A stretch of DNA of 64,000 nucleotides from Rs1 sp038900335 (GCA_038900335.1 JBBMRB010000005.1:1-64000); one strand, 5' to 3'. Shown: positions 26,133-36,088, counted from the first letter of the stretch. Translations and numbers: made by a program. Notes: generated by a model from the letters alone, not told the origin.

Positions 26133-26156
26133 ATATCAATAAAGGAAGCGAGCACT

Positions 26157-28010
26157 ATGCTCAATCGTTATCCTCTATGGAAAAACCTGCTGATTATATT
26201 TGTGCTGGTTATAGGCGCTCTTTACGCCGCTCCTAATTTGTATCCTGATGACTACGCTGTTCAAGTATCGGGCACACGAGATGCTTTTAAAACAGATCAA
26301 GTGCTTATAGATCGTATAGAAAAGAAATTAGCTAGAGATAATATTGCATTCAAATCTTCAGAGTTATCAGAGAAAGCGGGTTTAATTCGCTTTGCTGATA
26401 GTGAGTTGCAGCTTAAAGCTAAACAGGCAATTACTGAATTGCTAGGCGATGATTATGTCGTGGCTTTAAATCTTGCGCCAACGACACCTCAGTGGTTAGA
26501 AGATATAGGTGCTGGGCCAATGAAGCTGGGCCTAGATTTGCGCGGTGGTGTACATTTCTTACTTGAAGTAGATATGTCGCAAGCTGTTGGCCAACGTTTA
26601 GAAGTATATGTTTCTGAAATCAAGTCAAAGTTACGTACTAAAGTGTTGCGCTATCGTGGTGTCGAGCATGCTGAAGATGGATCATTAGCCGTTAAGTTCT
26701 CTACCGCTGATGTTCGTGATCAAGCGCTGAGCTATATCCGCAACGAATACCCAGAATTTTTAGTCACTGATGAGCAAAGAGATGACAGTTTTTATGTCAT
26801 TGTTAACTTGACGCCAGCGACGGTTAAAGAAATTGAAGATTATGCGATCAAGCAAAATTTAACGACACTGCGTAATCGTGTTAATGAATTAGGTGTTGCT
26901 GAGCCTTTAGTACAACGTCAAGGTAGAAACCGTATCGTTGTGCAATTGCCAGGTATTCAAGACGCTGCAGCTGCTAAACGTATTATCGGTAAAACGGCAA
27001 ACTTACAGTTTAGATTAGAGGCCAAACCTGGTGCTAGTCGCTCAGAAACTGAAGTATTTAGCTTTAGATCAGACCCTGCACGTACAGCGACTATCGAAAA
27101 AGATATCATTGTAACAGGTGCAAATGTCTCGCAAGCGCGTGCCTCTTTTGATGAAAACGGTCAGCCGCAAGTGAGTATCGATCTTGATTCTAAAGGCGGT
27201 CAGTTAATTGCCAGTACCACAAGAAATGCTATTCAGCGTCGCATGGCAGTACTGTTTATTGAGCATAAAGCACGTACTGTCTACAAAACGGTTGATGGTG
27301 AGAAAGTCGCACAGCGTATTCCGTATGTTGAAAATAAAATCATTTCTTTAGCGACGATTCAAACCGCGCTAGGCAATAGTTTTAGAATCACCGGCCTTGA
27401 AGGCCAAGGTGAATCAACGGAATTGGCATTACTACTACGCGCAGGTGCCCTAGCTGCACCCGTATACTTTGTTGAAGAGCGTACGGTTGGACCAAGCCTA
27501 GGTGCTGAAAATATTCAGCTCGGTATGGATTCAGTTAAAATAGGCTTTGCCTTAGTGCTGCTGTTTATGCTGGTTTACTATCGTATCTTTGGTTTACTTG
27601 CCAACATCGCATTAATGATGAACTTGGTACTGTTAACCGCTGTTATGTCTATGTTATCTGCGACCCTTACCTTGCCAGGTATTGCCGGTATTGTCTTAAC
27701 TGTGGGTATGGCAGTTGATGCAAACGTGTTGATATTTGCCAGGATAAAAGAGGAGCTCGCCAATGGCTTGCCTCCCCAGTCCGCTATTAACTCTGGTTTT
27801 AGTCAGGCTTTCTCGACGATATTTGATGCGAACATCACGACGCTAATCGCGGCTGTGGTTTTGTTCTCCATGGGTACCGGCCCTGTAAAAGGTTTTGCTA
27901 TTACGTTGTCAGTGGGGATTGTGACTTCAATGTTCACCGCTATTTTGGTGACCCGCGCATTAGTTAACTTATACTATGGCGGACGCCAGATTAAATCATT
28001 GTCGATATAG
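26157..28010 (+). CDS. secD: Protein translocase subunit SecD
   Basis: Proton-driven membrane subunit that pulls exported proteins from the periplasmic side. The start is ATG 26157 (MLNRYPLWKNLLII, matching E. coli MLNRYPLWK) with AAAGGAAG upstream. The longer frame from 26115 starts inside the attenuator hairpin and is rejected. The 617-residue product has TM1 at about 9-27, the P1 periplasmic domain (KLGLDLRGGVHFLLEVD), then five TM helices with GIVLTVGMAVDANVLIFARIKEE, the conserved proton-pathway segment. secF follows after 11 nt. Confidence 0.96.
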   Translation: MLNRYPLWKNLLIIFVLVIGALYAAPNLYPDDYAVQVSGTRDAFKTDQVLIDRIEKKLARDNIAFKSSELSEKAGLIRFADSELQLKAKQAITELLGDDYVVALNLAPTTPQWLEDIGAGPMKLGLDLRGGVHFLLEVDMSQAVGQRLEVYVSEIKSKLRTKVLRYRGVEHAEDGSLAVKFSTADVRDQALSYIRNEYPEFLVTDEQRDDSFYVIVNLTPATVKEIEDYAIKQNLTTLRNRVNELGVAEPLVQRQGRNRIVVQLPGIQDAAAAKRIIGKTANLQFRLEAKPGASRSETEVFSFRSDPARTATIEKDIIVTGANVSQARASFDENGQPQVSIDLDSKGGQLIASTTRNAIQRRMAVLFIEHKARTVYKTVDGEKVAQRIPYVENKIISLATIQTALGNSFRITGLEGQGESTELALLLRAGALAAPVYFVEERTVGPSLGAENIQLGMDSVKIGFALVLLFMLVYYRIFGLLANIALMMNLVLLTAVMSMLSATLTLPGIAGIVLTVGMAVDANVLIFARIKEELANGLPPQSAINSGFSQAFSTIFDANITTLIAAVVLFSMGTGPVKGFAITLSVGIVTSMFTAILVTRALVNLYYGGRQIKSLSI

Positions 28011-28021
28011 AAGGTTATCAG

Positions 28022-29002
28022 ATGAGCGTAAATAATAAGGTTTTAAATTTTATGGGGGTAAGGAAACTTGCTCTCGCTTTTTCTGCTTTACTTTTAATGG
28101 CATCTATTGGTGCGATGGCAGTTAATGGTCTTAATTTTGGTTTGGATTTTACTGGCGGAAGTTTAGTCGAAGTCCATTATCCACAAGATGCAGATAGCAG
28201 AAAAATAAGAGTTGAATTGGAAGAAGCGGGCTTTAAAGATGTCGTTGTACAGTCTTTTGGCTCACCTAAAGATATTCTTATTCGCTTACAAGCTGATCAT
28301 GATCCAGCGCTTGGCAACAAGGTTTTGGATGCATTAAAAGTTAACACTGATCAGCAAATTGAGCTTAGACGTAACGAGTTTGTTGGTGCGCAAGTCGGGG
28401 ATGAATTACGTGAGCAGGGCGGGCTAGGTATGTTACTAGCCTTGGCAATGATCATGATATACGTTACTTTTCGCTTTCAGCTGAAGTTCTCTGTAGGTGC
28501 GGTAGTGGCCTTGGCGCACGATGTGATCATTGTGTTAGGTTTCTTTGCGTTGCTACAGTTAGAGTTTGATCTAACGGTGTTGGCAGCTATTTTGGCTGTT
28601 ATTGGTTATTCATTGAACGATACTATTGTTGTCTCTGACAGAATAAGAGAGAACTTTAGAAAGTTGCGTGTTGAAACGCCACTTGAAGTCATGAATATCT
28701 CATTGACCCAAACTCTAAGCAGAACAGTAGTAACATCATTGACAACATTGATCGTGTTGGTAATATTGGCAGTATTCGGTGGTCAAATGATCTTCGGCTT
28801 TGCTGTTGCTTTACTCGTTGGTGTGGTTGTCGGTACGTACTCTTCTATGTACGTTGCTGCTAATGCCTTACTAATGATGAATATATGTAAAGAAGACTTA
28901 ATAGTCCCTCCTAAGCAAGATTTTGAATTCGTCGAAGGCGAAGGATTTGAAACAGAAGGCTATGAAGGTGAAGAAGAGGGCGAAATAGAGCACAAGCCTT
29001 AA
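28022..29002 (+). CDS. secF: Protein translocase subunit SecF
   Basis: Partner of SecD in the SecDF complex. The 326 residues show six TM helices, the periplasmic start NFGLDFTGGSLVEVHY, and the conserved helix pair VIGYSLNDTIVVSDRIREN. The acidic C-terminus (GEEEGEIEHKP) is longer than in E. coli but ordinary for marine species. It is translated just after secD with a short spacer. Confidence 0.96.
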   Translation: MSVNNKVLNFMGVRKLALAFSALLLMASIGAMAVNGLNFGLDFTGGSLVEVHYPQDADSRKIRVELEEAGFKDVVVQSFGSPKDILIRLQADHDPALGNKVLDALKVNTDQQIELRRNEFVGAQVGDELREQGGLGMLLALAMIMIYVTFRFQLKFSVGAVVALAHDVIIVLGFFALLQLEFDLTVLAAILAVIGYSLNDTIVVSDRIRENFRKLRVETPLEVMNISLTQTLSRTVVTSLTTLIVLVILAVFGGQMIFGFAVALLVGVVVGTYSSMYVAANALLMMNICKEDLIVPPKQDFEFVEGEGFETEGYEGEEEGEIEHKP

Positions 29003-29027
29003 GCTGTTCTTTTCGTTGAAAGTTCAC

Positions 29028-29055
29028 AAAAGCCGAGTTTTACTCGGCTTTTGTC
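29028..29055 (+). terminator. Terminator of yajC-secDF
   Basis: Perfect 10-bp stem AAAAGCCGAG/CTCGGCTTTT with loop TTTTA, 26 nt after secF. The trailing T-run is short. Confidence 0.8.
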
Positions 29056-29201
29056 GTTTAAGAGGCTAGAATTACACTAATCTCAATTAAGTAAAATGTT
29101 TAAAGGGGATATGCGAACCTGTTTATCAATATGAGCCTGTTTGCATGTTCCTTTAATCGCTCAACAAGAGTTTGAGCAACTATGGAATAATGGAAAAAGA
29201 A

Positions 29202-31928
29202 ATGAGCCAAGATTGGACAAAGAAAGACCCTGCTGCACAAACAGAGGCGGCAAAATATGATAACCCAGTGCCAAGTAGAGAATACATACTTGAATTTATG
29301 GCAAAGTGGGACACCCCTATTTCACATCCGGATTTGTGTGAGCAATTAGCAGTCAGTGATGAAGACTCGTTTAATGCTGTGATGTATCGCCTAAAAGCGA
29401 TGTGCAGAGACGGTCAGTTAATGAGTAATCGCCAAAATGAATTCGCCATACTTAAGCGAATGGACCTCATCACTTGTCGAGTGATAGGGCATCGCGATGG
29501 TTTTGGTTTCGCCAGCCCAGAAAAGGGCAGTGATCTGTTTTTAAGTGCGCGCCAAATGCGCCAAGTATTTGATGGCGATAAAGTATTGATACAGCCATTA
29601 GGTAAAGACCCACGTGGGCGTCGCGAGGGTAAAATTGTTGAGGTGTTAGAGCATAACACCCAAAAGCTGGTCGGGCGCTTTCAAGGTAAAGATGGCTTTG
29701 GTCATTTGCGCTCAGAAAACCAACGAATTACTCAAGAAATAATAGTGATTGGCGACCCTGATAGTACTTTAACTTATCAAGATAACCAATTAGTGGTCGT
29801 GGAAATTACTAGCCAGCCTTCTAAGCGTAGCTTAGCGCAAGCAAAGGTCATTGAAGTGTTGGGTGATCACATGGCGCCGGGTATGGAAATTCAAGTTGCC
29901 ATTCACAATTACGGTATTCCTGATCAATGGCCTGAAGAAGTCGATGAGCAAATAGCGAGCATAGAGCCAGAAGTCACTGAACTATCTAAGCAAGGGCGTA
30001 TTGATTTGCGTCATTTGCCACTAGTGACTATTGATGGTGAAGATGCGCGAGATTTTGATGATGCTGTCTATGCTGAAACGAAAAAATCAGGCGGCTGGCG
30101 TTTATGGGTCGCTATCGCTGATGTTTCACACTATGTTAGGCCCAATAGTGCGCTGGATATAGAGGCTCATAAACGTGGTAATTCCGTTTATTTTCCTGAT
30201 TTTGTAGTGCCTATGTTACCAGAAGTACTCTCTAATGGTCTGTGTTCACTCAAACCAAAAGTTGATCGTTTAGCGATGGTTTGTGAAATGACGGTCAGTG
30301 CGGTGGGTCGACTATCAAGCTATAAATTTTATGAAGCGGTGATTAACTCACATGCGCGTTTAACCTATACCAAGGTTGCGACCATGCTTGATAATAACAG
30401 TGCTGAGCAAGAGCAGGCTGATCAGCTACGCAGTGAGTACCAAGATGTGCTCCCGCATTTGCGTGATTTGAAAAAGTTGTACCTAACATTGCGTGAAGCG
30501 CGAGATTTGCGAGGTGCGATGGATTTTGACACAGTTGAGACCCGTGTCTTGTTCGCTAACGATCGCAAGATCGATAAAATAGTACCAATCAAGCGTAACG
30601 ATGCCCACAAAATGATAGAAGAGTGCATGTTGTTGGCAAACGTGGCGACCGCTAAGTTTATCTCTGCATCGAAAGTGCCAAGTTTGTACCGTGTTCATGA
30701 GGCCCCTAAAACCGAGCGGCTAACAAACCTGCGCAGTTACTTGTCTGAACTTGGCCTTGAGTTAACAGGCCAAGATGATCCGCAACCTGCTGATTATCAA
30801 AAACTGGCGGCATTTATTAGTGATAGGGCCGATCGTCATGTTATTCAGGTGATGATGCTGCGCTCTATGTCGCAAGCGGTTTATAGCCCAGAAGAAGACG
30901 GTCATTTTGGCTTGGCTTATGCCGCTTACACTCACTTTACATCACCCATTAGACGCTACCCAGATTTATTGATTCACCGTGCTATTCGCTCGCAAATCCA
31001 CAGCGATAAAATGCTTAAAACCATTACCCGCCCTGATGGTTTTACTATAAATCCTGATTACCAATATAGTTATAGCATTGAGCAAGTATTGCACCTAGGG
31101 GAACACTGCTCAATGACTGAGCGCAGAGCAGACGATGCTACTCGCGATGTGATGGCATGGCTCAAATGTGAGTATATGCAGGCTGAAGTGGGTAATGATT
31201 ACGAGGGTATCGTAACCGCAGTGACTGGCTTTGGCTTGTTCGTCGAGCTTAAAGATGTATACATTGAAGGCTTGATACATATTACGGCATTACCAAAAGA
31301 TTATTACCAATTTGAGGCGGCTAAACAGCGCTTAGTGGGTGAGCGCACGAGAAAGACTTTCCGTTTAGGTGATCAGGTCAGCGTTAAAGTAGTGGCTGTT
31401 AACTTAGATGATAGGAAAATAGACTTTGAGTTAGTAGCAACTATCGCTAGCGCAAAAAAATCTAAATCATCTGCTAAGCTCAAAGCTGGCGATAAGAAAG
31501 TGGCAAAGCCTGCTCAGGTGAAAGGCAGTGCAATTAAAGAAAGCATTGATAAAAGCCAGCCTAAAGCTAGAAAAAGAAATAGTGAGAAAGCTAAAAGCAT
31601 GGTGGCAACAACTGTAAAAGAAGAGCTTGCTAATGATGAGCAATACAGTGAATTTGCCAGTCAGGCGGCAGTTAGGCCGCAGCGTGATGCGATATTAAAT
31701 GTCGATTTTGTGCCGCAAAACCCCAATGATAAAGAGCCAAAAGAAAAACGTGTTAGAAAGCGTAAAATTAAGGCCAGTGGCGATAAAATTAAAACGCATT
31801 TATCAGGTGCTGAAAAAGAAATCGCTAACTTGAACAAAGGTGCTAAGGGGCTTTCTAATCGGGCTAAAAAGCGTAAAGCTAAAAAAGTATTGAAAAAGTC
31901 AATTAAGCGCCAGCAACCTGCTGACTAA
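29202..31928 (+). CDS. rnr: Ribonuclease R
   Basis: Processive 3'-5' exoribonuclease that degrades structured RNA and is important in the cold. ATG 29202 (MSQDWTKK) agrees with E. coli MSQDPFQE and has GGAAAAAGA upstream; 29172 and 29190 are poorer starts. The 908 residues show a winged-helix start (NPVPSREYILEFM), two cold-shock domains, and the RNB core with DLPLVTIDGEDARDFDDAV and HFTSPIRRYPDL. An S1 domain follows (YEGIVTAVTGFGLFVEL). The long Lys-rich tail (about 750-908) is longer than in E. coli. It stands alone; rlmB does not follow. Confidence 0.95.
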   Translation: MSQDWTKKDPAAQTEAAKYDNPVPSREYILEFMAKWDTPISHPDLCEQLAVSDEDSFNAVMYRLKAMCRDGQLMSNRQNEFAILKRMDLITCRVIGHRDGFGFASPEKGSDLFLSARQMRQVFDGDKVLIQPLGKDPRGRREGKIVEVLEHNTQKLVGRFQGKDGFGHLRSENQRITQEIIVIGDPDSTLTYQDNQLVVVEITSQPSKRSLAQAKVIEVLGDHMAPGMEIQVAIHNYGIPDQWPEEVDEQIASIEPEVTELSKQGRIDLRHLPLVTIDGEDARDFDDAVYAETKKSGGWRLWVAIADVSHYVRPNSALDIEAHKRGNSVYFPDFVVPMLPEVLSNGLCSLKPKVDRLAMVCEMTVSAVGRLSSYKFYEAVINSHARLTYTKVATMLDNNSAEQEQADQLRSEYQDVLPHLRDLKKLYLTLREARDLRGAMDFDTVETRVLFANDRKIDKIVPIKRNDAHKMIEECMLLANVATAKFISASKVPSLYRVHEAPKTERLTNLRSYLSELGLELTGQDDPQPADYQKLAAFISDRADRHVIQVMMLRSMSQAVYSPEEDGHFGLAYAAYTHFTSPIRRYPDLLIHRAIRSQIHSDKMLKTITRPDGFTINPDYQYSYSIEQVLHLGEHCSMTERRADDATRDVMAWLKCEYMQAEVGNDYEGIVTAVTGFGLFVELKDVYIEGLIHITALPKDYYQFEAAKQRLVGERTRKTFRLGDQVSVKVVAVNLDDRKIDFELVATIASAKKSKSSAKLKAGDKKVAKPAQVKGSAIKESIDKSQPKARKRNSEKAKSMVATTVKEELANDEQYSEFASQAAVRPQRDAILNVDFVPQNPNDKEPKEKRVRKRKIKASGDKIKTHLSGAEKEIANLNKGAKGLSNRAKKRKAKKVLKKSIKRQQPAD

Positions 31929-31936
31929 GCAGGTTT
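31914..31936 (+). terminator. Probable rnr terminator overlapping the stop codon
   Basis: AACCTGC/GCAGGTT stem around TGACTAA (which contains the rnr stop codon), followed by TTT. The stem is short, so confidence is moderate. Confidence 0.5.
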
Positions 31937-31942
31937 TAAAAT

Positions 31943-31982
31943 GATGGCCGCTATTTAAAGCATATTTTAAATAGCGGCCATC
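31943..31982. terminator. 17-bp inverted repeat between rnr and galU
   Basis: Perfect palindrome with arms GATGGCCGCTATTTAAA and its complement around GCATAT, lying between the convergent rnr and galU genes. There is no T-run on either side. It is the likely 3'-end stabiliser or bidirectional terminator of the pair. Confidence 0.65.
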
Positions 31983-31998
31983 AGTTGGTTTGAGATGG

Positions 31999-32913
31999 TT
32001 ATTGCTCTGGGTATTGCTCAAGTAGAGTAACCAAGCTTTTTCTAAAATCTTTACCGCGTGTCGTGTCTCTTAATCCATATTCTGCAAAGGCATTCATGTA
32101 GCCTAGTTTGCTGCCACAATCGTGTGACTTACCCACCATACAATAAGCTTGTACAGGCTCAGTGTTCATCAGTGCGGCAATCGCATCGGTCAGCTGAATT
32201 TCATCGCCGGCACCAGGTTTTGTCTGTTCAAGAAATTCCCATATTTTAGCGGATAATACGTAGCGGCCAACAACGGCTAAGTTAGACGGTGCTTGCCCTA
32301 AGGCTGGTTTTTCTACAACAGCTGTTATGTCTGCAGAATCTCCTGGTAATAGCTGCTTGCCGTGACAGTCGGCAATGCCATATTGATCAACGAGAGAGTC
32401 ATCAACAGGTTCTACCATTATTTGGCTGGCTTGGTTTTCGCTAAAGTGGCGCATCATTTGCACTAAATTATCTTTCTTCGTGTCGTAATAGTAATCATCA
32501 AGAATAACATCTGGTAAAACAACTACAAATGGCTCATCACCGATAATAGGTTTCGCTTTAAGTATGGCGTGGCCTAAGCCTTTCGCCTCGCCTTGGCGAA
32601 CATGCATAATCGTAGTGTCTTTAGGGATGATAGATTTTATCTGATCTAAGAGCTGTCTTTTAACACGTTTTTCCAGTGTTGCCTCCAGCTCAAATGAGGT
32701 GTCAAAATGGTTTTCAATCGCGTTTTTTGACGAGTGAGTCACTAGCACTATTTCATTGATGCCAGCAGCTACACACTCATTAACAATGTATTGAATTAAT
32801 GGCTTATCAACAATAGGTAGCATTTCTTTAGGGATGGCTTTTGTCGCCGGTAGCATTCTGGTGCCTAAACCTGCAACGGGGATAACTGCTTTTTTGATTT
32901 GTGATTGGCTCAT
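31999..32913 (-). CDS. galU: UTP-glucose-1-phosphate uridylyltransferase
   Basis: Makes UDP-glucose from UTP and glucose-1-phosphate for surface polysaccharide and related pathways. The 304 residues open with KKAVIPVAGLGTRMLPATKAIPKEM, the nucleotidyltransferase signature. They continue with VDKPLIQYIVNE, FVVVLPDVILDD and VVEKP. The length equals E. coli GalU. It is convergent with rnr and divergent from serB. Confidence 0.95.
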   Translation of the reverse strand: MSQSQIKKAVIPVAGLGTRMLPATKAIPKEMLPIVDKPLIQYIVNECVAAGINEIVLVTHSSKNAIENHFDTSFELEATLEKRVKRQLLDQIKSIIPKDTTIMHVRQGEAKGLGHAILKAKPIIGDEPFVVVLPDVILDDYYYDTKKDNLVQMMRHFSENQASQIMVEPVDDSLVDQYGIADCHGKQLLPGDSADITAVVEKPALGQAPSNLAVVGRYVLSAKIWEFLEQTKPGAGDEIQLTDAIAALMNTEPVQAYCMVGKSHDCGSKLGYMNAFAEYGLRDTTRGKDFRKSLVTLLEQYPEQ

Positions 32914-33123
32914 GTAATACCTTTTTTGACGCTAAATCCGCTGTCAGCTTGTTTTAAAAATAGTGACTGATTATACCTGTTTTCAAGGGTAAAGGAGATT
33001 TTGCTGATTAATATTTTGCCCAGCTTATGGTTTATTGGCGAAGGCTTAGAATAAAAATGATTTATGGCTCTTGTGCAATCACAGTTAGTGCTTATAATGA
33101 CGTTTTTTATAGCCAGTTGAGTG

Positions 33124-34023
33124 ATGATTTTGAGCGATTCTAATAAGCAAATATATAAGCTTTTTCTAATGCAGCCAATGGTATTGGAATCTAATCAAAT
33201 TAGTGTGGTTGAGTGCTGTGCTATCAATCAATGGTTGATTACAGGTGCCTCTTTTCAAACAATTGACCGACACTGCACTACGATTGAGCTAAGTATTGAA
33301 GATAGTCAGATTGAGCAAGCGCGGCTGATAATAAAAGCACTAGCTGCGAGTTTGTCGATCGATTTGGTGTTGCTACAAAAAGCTGCACTTAATGTCGAGC
33401 GTAAATTGGCTGTCTTTGATATGGATTCTACGTTAATTGAGGTAGAGGTGATTGATGAGTTGGCTAAAAGAGCAGGTGTTGGCGAGCAAGTCATGGCGAT
33501 CACAGCAGCGGCCATGCGTGGTGAGTTAGATTTTAATCAAAGCTTTGAGCAGCGCCTAGGGCTATTAAAAGGTTTGAGTGATGAAGTACTTGCTGATATT
33601 GCTGCTAATTTGCCGATGATGCCAGGCATGGCTAAGCTCATTAGTGCTTTACAGCAACGCGGTTATAAAACAGCAATATTATCAGGCGGTTTTAGTTATT
33701 TTGCCGGCTATTTAAAGGACAAATATAAGTTTGATTACGCTTTTTCCAATGCGTTAGAAGTGGTAGATGGCAAGGTGACAGGCAATGTCGTGGGCGATAT
33801 TGTTAATGCTGAGCAAAAGGTGCTTCGCCTGAAGGAGATAGCTGCTAAAGAAGGTTTTGATTTAACTCAAACTATTGCAGTAGGTGATGGTGCCAATGAT
33901 TTGCCAATGCTAGCAGCCGCTGGTTTAGGGGTGGCATTTCATGCGAAACCTTTAGTTGTTGAAAAAGCTGATCATGCGATATCAACCTTAGGGCTTGATG
34001 CACTGCTTTACCTCATTAAATAA
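33124..34023 (+). CDS. serB: Phosphoserine phosphatase
   Basis: Last step of serine synthesis: phosphoserine to serine. The 299 residues carry the HAD motifs: the nucleophile in FDMDSTLIEVEVIDELA, then ILSGGFSYFA, and AVGDGANDLPMLAAAG. The roughly 95-residue N-terminal region precedes the HAD core and is not clearly an ACT domain. ATG 33124 and GTG 33121 are both possible starts, and neither has a strong ribosome site. Serine made here is the substrate of the sdaA/gcv locus nearby. Confidence 0.93.
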   Translation: MILSDSNKQIYKLFLMQPMVLESNQISVVECCAINQWLITGASFQTIDRHCTTIELSIEDSQIEQARLIIKALAASLSIDLVLLQKAALNVERKLAVFDMDSTLIEVEVIDELAKRAGVGEQVMAITAAAMRGELDFNQSFEQRLGLLKGLSDEVLADIAANLPMMPGMAKLISALQQRGYKTAILSGGFSYFAGYLKDKYKFDYAFSNALEVVDGKVTGNVVGDIVNAEQKVLRLKEIAAKEGFDLTQTIAVGDGANDLPMLAAAGLGVAFHAKPLVVEKADHAISTLGLDALLYLIK

Positions 34024-34084
34024 CATTATTGATCAAGTGGCTTTACCTCGTTGTTAGTAAGCCCTTGTATAGGATAGTAAGCTG

Positions 34085-34690
34085 ATGGATTTTCTAATCA
34101 TTTTTGGTTTTCTGGCAACAGCTATTGGTTTAATCAAAGCGATGCCGCAATTGATCTCGCTCATTAGGGCAAAAAAGGTGCGTGGCGTCTCTCTTGATAC
34201 CGCTTTAACAACAGCGGTTGTCAGCTTTGGTTGGGCTGCTTATGGTTTTGTTAGTGATCAGTATTCTGTTGGTATTGCCAGTGGTTTATCGGGTATTGTT
34301 TTTGTATTAGTTGCTATTTTTGCCCTCAAATATGGGCGCAGTATCAAAGAGTTGAAAATGTCACCGATTGCATTGTTAATTATTGCAGGAGTTGGCCTTA
34401 TTTGGGGTGAGGTAGGGTTGGGTATTATTTTGCCGATCAGTGTGTTGGTATGTAATTATCCACAAATTATGGTCGCATTTAAAGAACATGATCTATCAGG
34501 TTTGTCGTTAGGTACTTGGCTTTTGTCGGTAACTGAAGGAGTTATTTGGGGAAGTTATGCGATGATACAACAAGATTACCCAATCATTGCGTTTGGTTTA
34601 TTACAGTTGATATCAGGCAGTATCATTGTCACGTTAAAGCTGAAGAAAAGTAAAAATCAGTATTTGCCAGAGCTCACGCCCTTAGCATAA
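34085..34690 (+). CDS. PQ-loop (SWEET-like) membrane protein with two three-helix repeats
   Basis: A 201-residue, almost wholly hydrophobic protein with about six or seven helices. Two PQ-loop motifs are seen, AMPQL (residue ~20) and NYPQI (~128). Each is followed by a matching segment: VRGVSLDTALTTAVVSFGWAAYG and LSGLSLGTWLLSVTEGVIWGSYA. It is thus a tandem of two SemiSWEET-like triple-helix units in one chain. Sugar or small-solute transport is the family expectation; the substrate is unknown. It starts 61 nt after serB in the same direction. Confidence 0.7.
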   Translation: MDFLIIFGFLATAIGLIKAMPQLISLIRAKKVRGVSLDTALTTAVVSFGWAAYGFVSDQYSVGIASGLSGIVFVLVAIFALKYGRSIKELKMSPIALLIIAGVGLIWGEVGLGIILPISVLVCNYPQIMVAFKEHDLSGLSLGTWLLSVTEGVIWGSYAMIQQDYPIIAFGLLQLISGSIIVTLKLKKSKNQYLPELTPLA

Positions 34691-34710
34691 AACAGTCAGA
34701 TGTCTATTGT

Positions 34711-34748
34711 GCCATAAAGCGCTAACACAATGGTTAGCGCTTTATGGC
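34711..34748. terminator. 16-bp inverted repeat between the PQ-loop gene and gcvT
   Basis: Perfect palindrome GCCATAAAGCGCTAAC/complement around ACAATG between convergent genes. It has no T-run and probably ends or protects both transcripts. Confidence 0.65.
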
Positions 34749-34756
34749 TCGCTAAA

Positions 34757-35875
34757 TTAGCCTCTAAAGTAGCGCTGCTCTATAAATGGAGCGCGAGTGA
34801 CGATCATCGGTAATTTTTTACCGCGAACTTCTGCAAATATCTTGGTATCTAGACTGCTAAACTCAGTGGCAACATAACCCATAGCTACTGGCTTCTCGAT
34901 TGATGGCCCGTATGTGCCAGAGGTGACTACACCTATTTTCTCATCCGCTTCGTTAAATAGCTCAGCGCCTTCACGAATAGGTGCTCTGCCTTCTCCTAAT
35001 AAACCGACGCGCTTGCGTGTCCAATCTTTGTTGCTTATTTGCGATAAGATAATATCAGCGCCTGGGAAGTTGCCAGCGCGTTCGCCATCAGCGCGTCTGT
35101 TTTTACTGATCGCCCAAATAAGGCTGGCTTCTAAGGGTGTGGTCGTTGTATCAATGTCGTGACCGTATAGGCAAAGCCCCGATTCTAAACGCAGTGAATC
35201 ACGTGCGCCTAAGCCAATAGCTTCAATCTCTGGCTGCTCTAAAAATAATTTAGTTAAGCGTTCAGTTTCAGCTGCAGGGATAGAGATTTCATAACCATCT
35301 TCACCGGTATAACCTGAGCGTGACACATAGCATTCTACACCGTCGATATCGATCAGTTGGGTATCCATGAATACCATTGATAATAGTGCTGGTTGAATAC
35401 GCCCTAATGCCTGTGCCGCCAGAGGGCCTTGGATAGCAATTAGTGCTCTATCCGCTAGTACTTCAACGCTCACATCATCGCCAAAATGCGCCTTCATATG
35501 AGCAATATCTTGCTCTTTACAGGCAGCGTTAACGACAACATATAAATAGTCGCCATAATTGGCTACCATTAAGTCATCCATAATACCGCCTTTATCATTA
35601 GTGAAAAAAGCGTATCTTTGTTTGCCTACAGGCAAATCGATGATGTCGACAGGTACTAAGCTCTCTAAAGCTTGTGCTGCATTAGCGCCAACCAATTTTA
35701 CTTGGCCCATGTGTGATACATCAAACAAACCGGCAGCATCACGCGTTTGTAAGTGTTCTTTTTTAACGCCTAAAGGGTATTGCACAGGCATTTCGTAGCC
35801 AGCAAAAGGCACCATTTTTCCACCGAGTGAAAGGTGTAGGTCATAAAGTGGTGTGCGTAATAAATTTTCAGACAT
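34757..35875 (-). CDS. gcvT: Glycine cleavage system T protein (aminomethyltransferase)
   Basis: Releases ammonia from the aminomethyl-lipoyl arm of GcvH and passes the methylene to tetrahydrofolate. The 372 residues begin TPLYDLHLSLGGKMVPFAGYEMPVQY, followed by DVSHMGQ. Further blocks are SRSGYTGEDGYEI (the folate-site arginine/glutamate region), GLGARDSLRLESGLCLYGHD and VGVVTSGTYGPS-like sequence near the C-terminus. It is transcribed divergently from sdaA and is thus split from gcvH and gcvP, which more often lie in one gcvTHP operon. Confidence 0.95.
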   Translation of the reverse strand: MSENLLRTPLYDLHLSLGGKMVPFAGYEMPVQYPLGVKKEHLQTRDAAGLFDVSHMGQVKLVGANAAQALESLVPVDIIDLPVGKQRYAFFTNDKGGIMDDLMVANYGDYLYVVVNAACKEQDIAHMKAHFGDDVSVEVLADRALIAIQGPLAAQALGRIQPALLSMVFMDTQLIDIDGVECYVSRSGYTGEDGYEISIPAAETERLTKLFLEQPEIEAIGLGARDSLRLESGLCLYGHDIDTTTTPLEASLIWAISKNRRADGERAGNFPGADIILSQISNKDWTRKRVGLLGEGRAPIREGAELFNEADEKIGVVTSGTYGPSIEKPVAMGYVATEFSSLDTKIFAEVRGKKLPMIVTRAPFIEQRYFRG

Positions 35876-36070
35876 CGAATATCTCCGTTTTAAATTAGGC
35901 TTGCTAGAGGCTGCTGTAATAATGGTGTTGGCAACAGTGTAAAAATACCAACTAATATTAACAAATACCGAGTGTTTTTGTCTTTGTTGGATGACAAAGA
36001 TACTTGTTTATTTGTCGTTAACTAGTTTTAAGGCAATATATTACCAGTAAAAAAGATAAAAGAAATGAAA

Positions 36071-36088
36071 AGTTTCCTATAGGAAACT
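36071..36088. promoter_or_regulatory. Palindromic operator candidate near gcvT
   Basis: A perfect 18-bp palindrome, AGTTTCCTATAGGAAACT, lies about 195 bp upstream of gcvT. Its core TTTC-C-TATA-G-GAAA matches the palindrome at 36259 except for the symmetric C/G pair. A dimeric repressor or activator is the likely reader; its identity is unknown. Confidence 0.6.

Noticed and set aside
26115..26156. Upstream start for secD at 26115
   Set aside because: It begins inside the yajC-secD attenuator hairpin, and the SecD N-terminus matches from ATG 26157.
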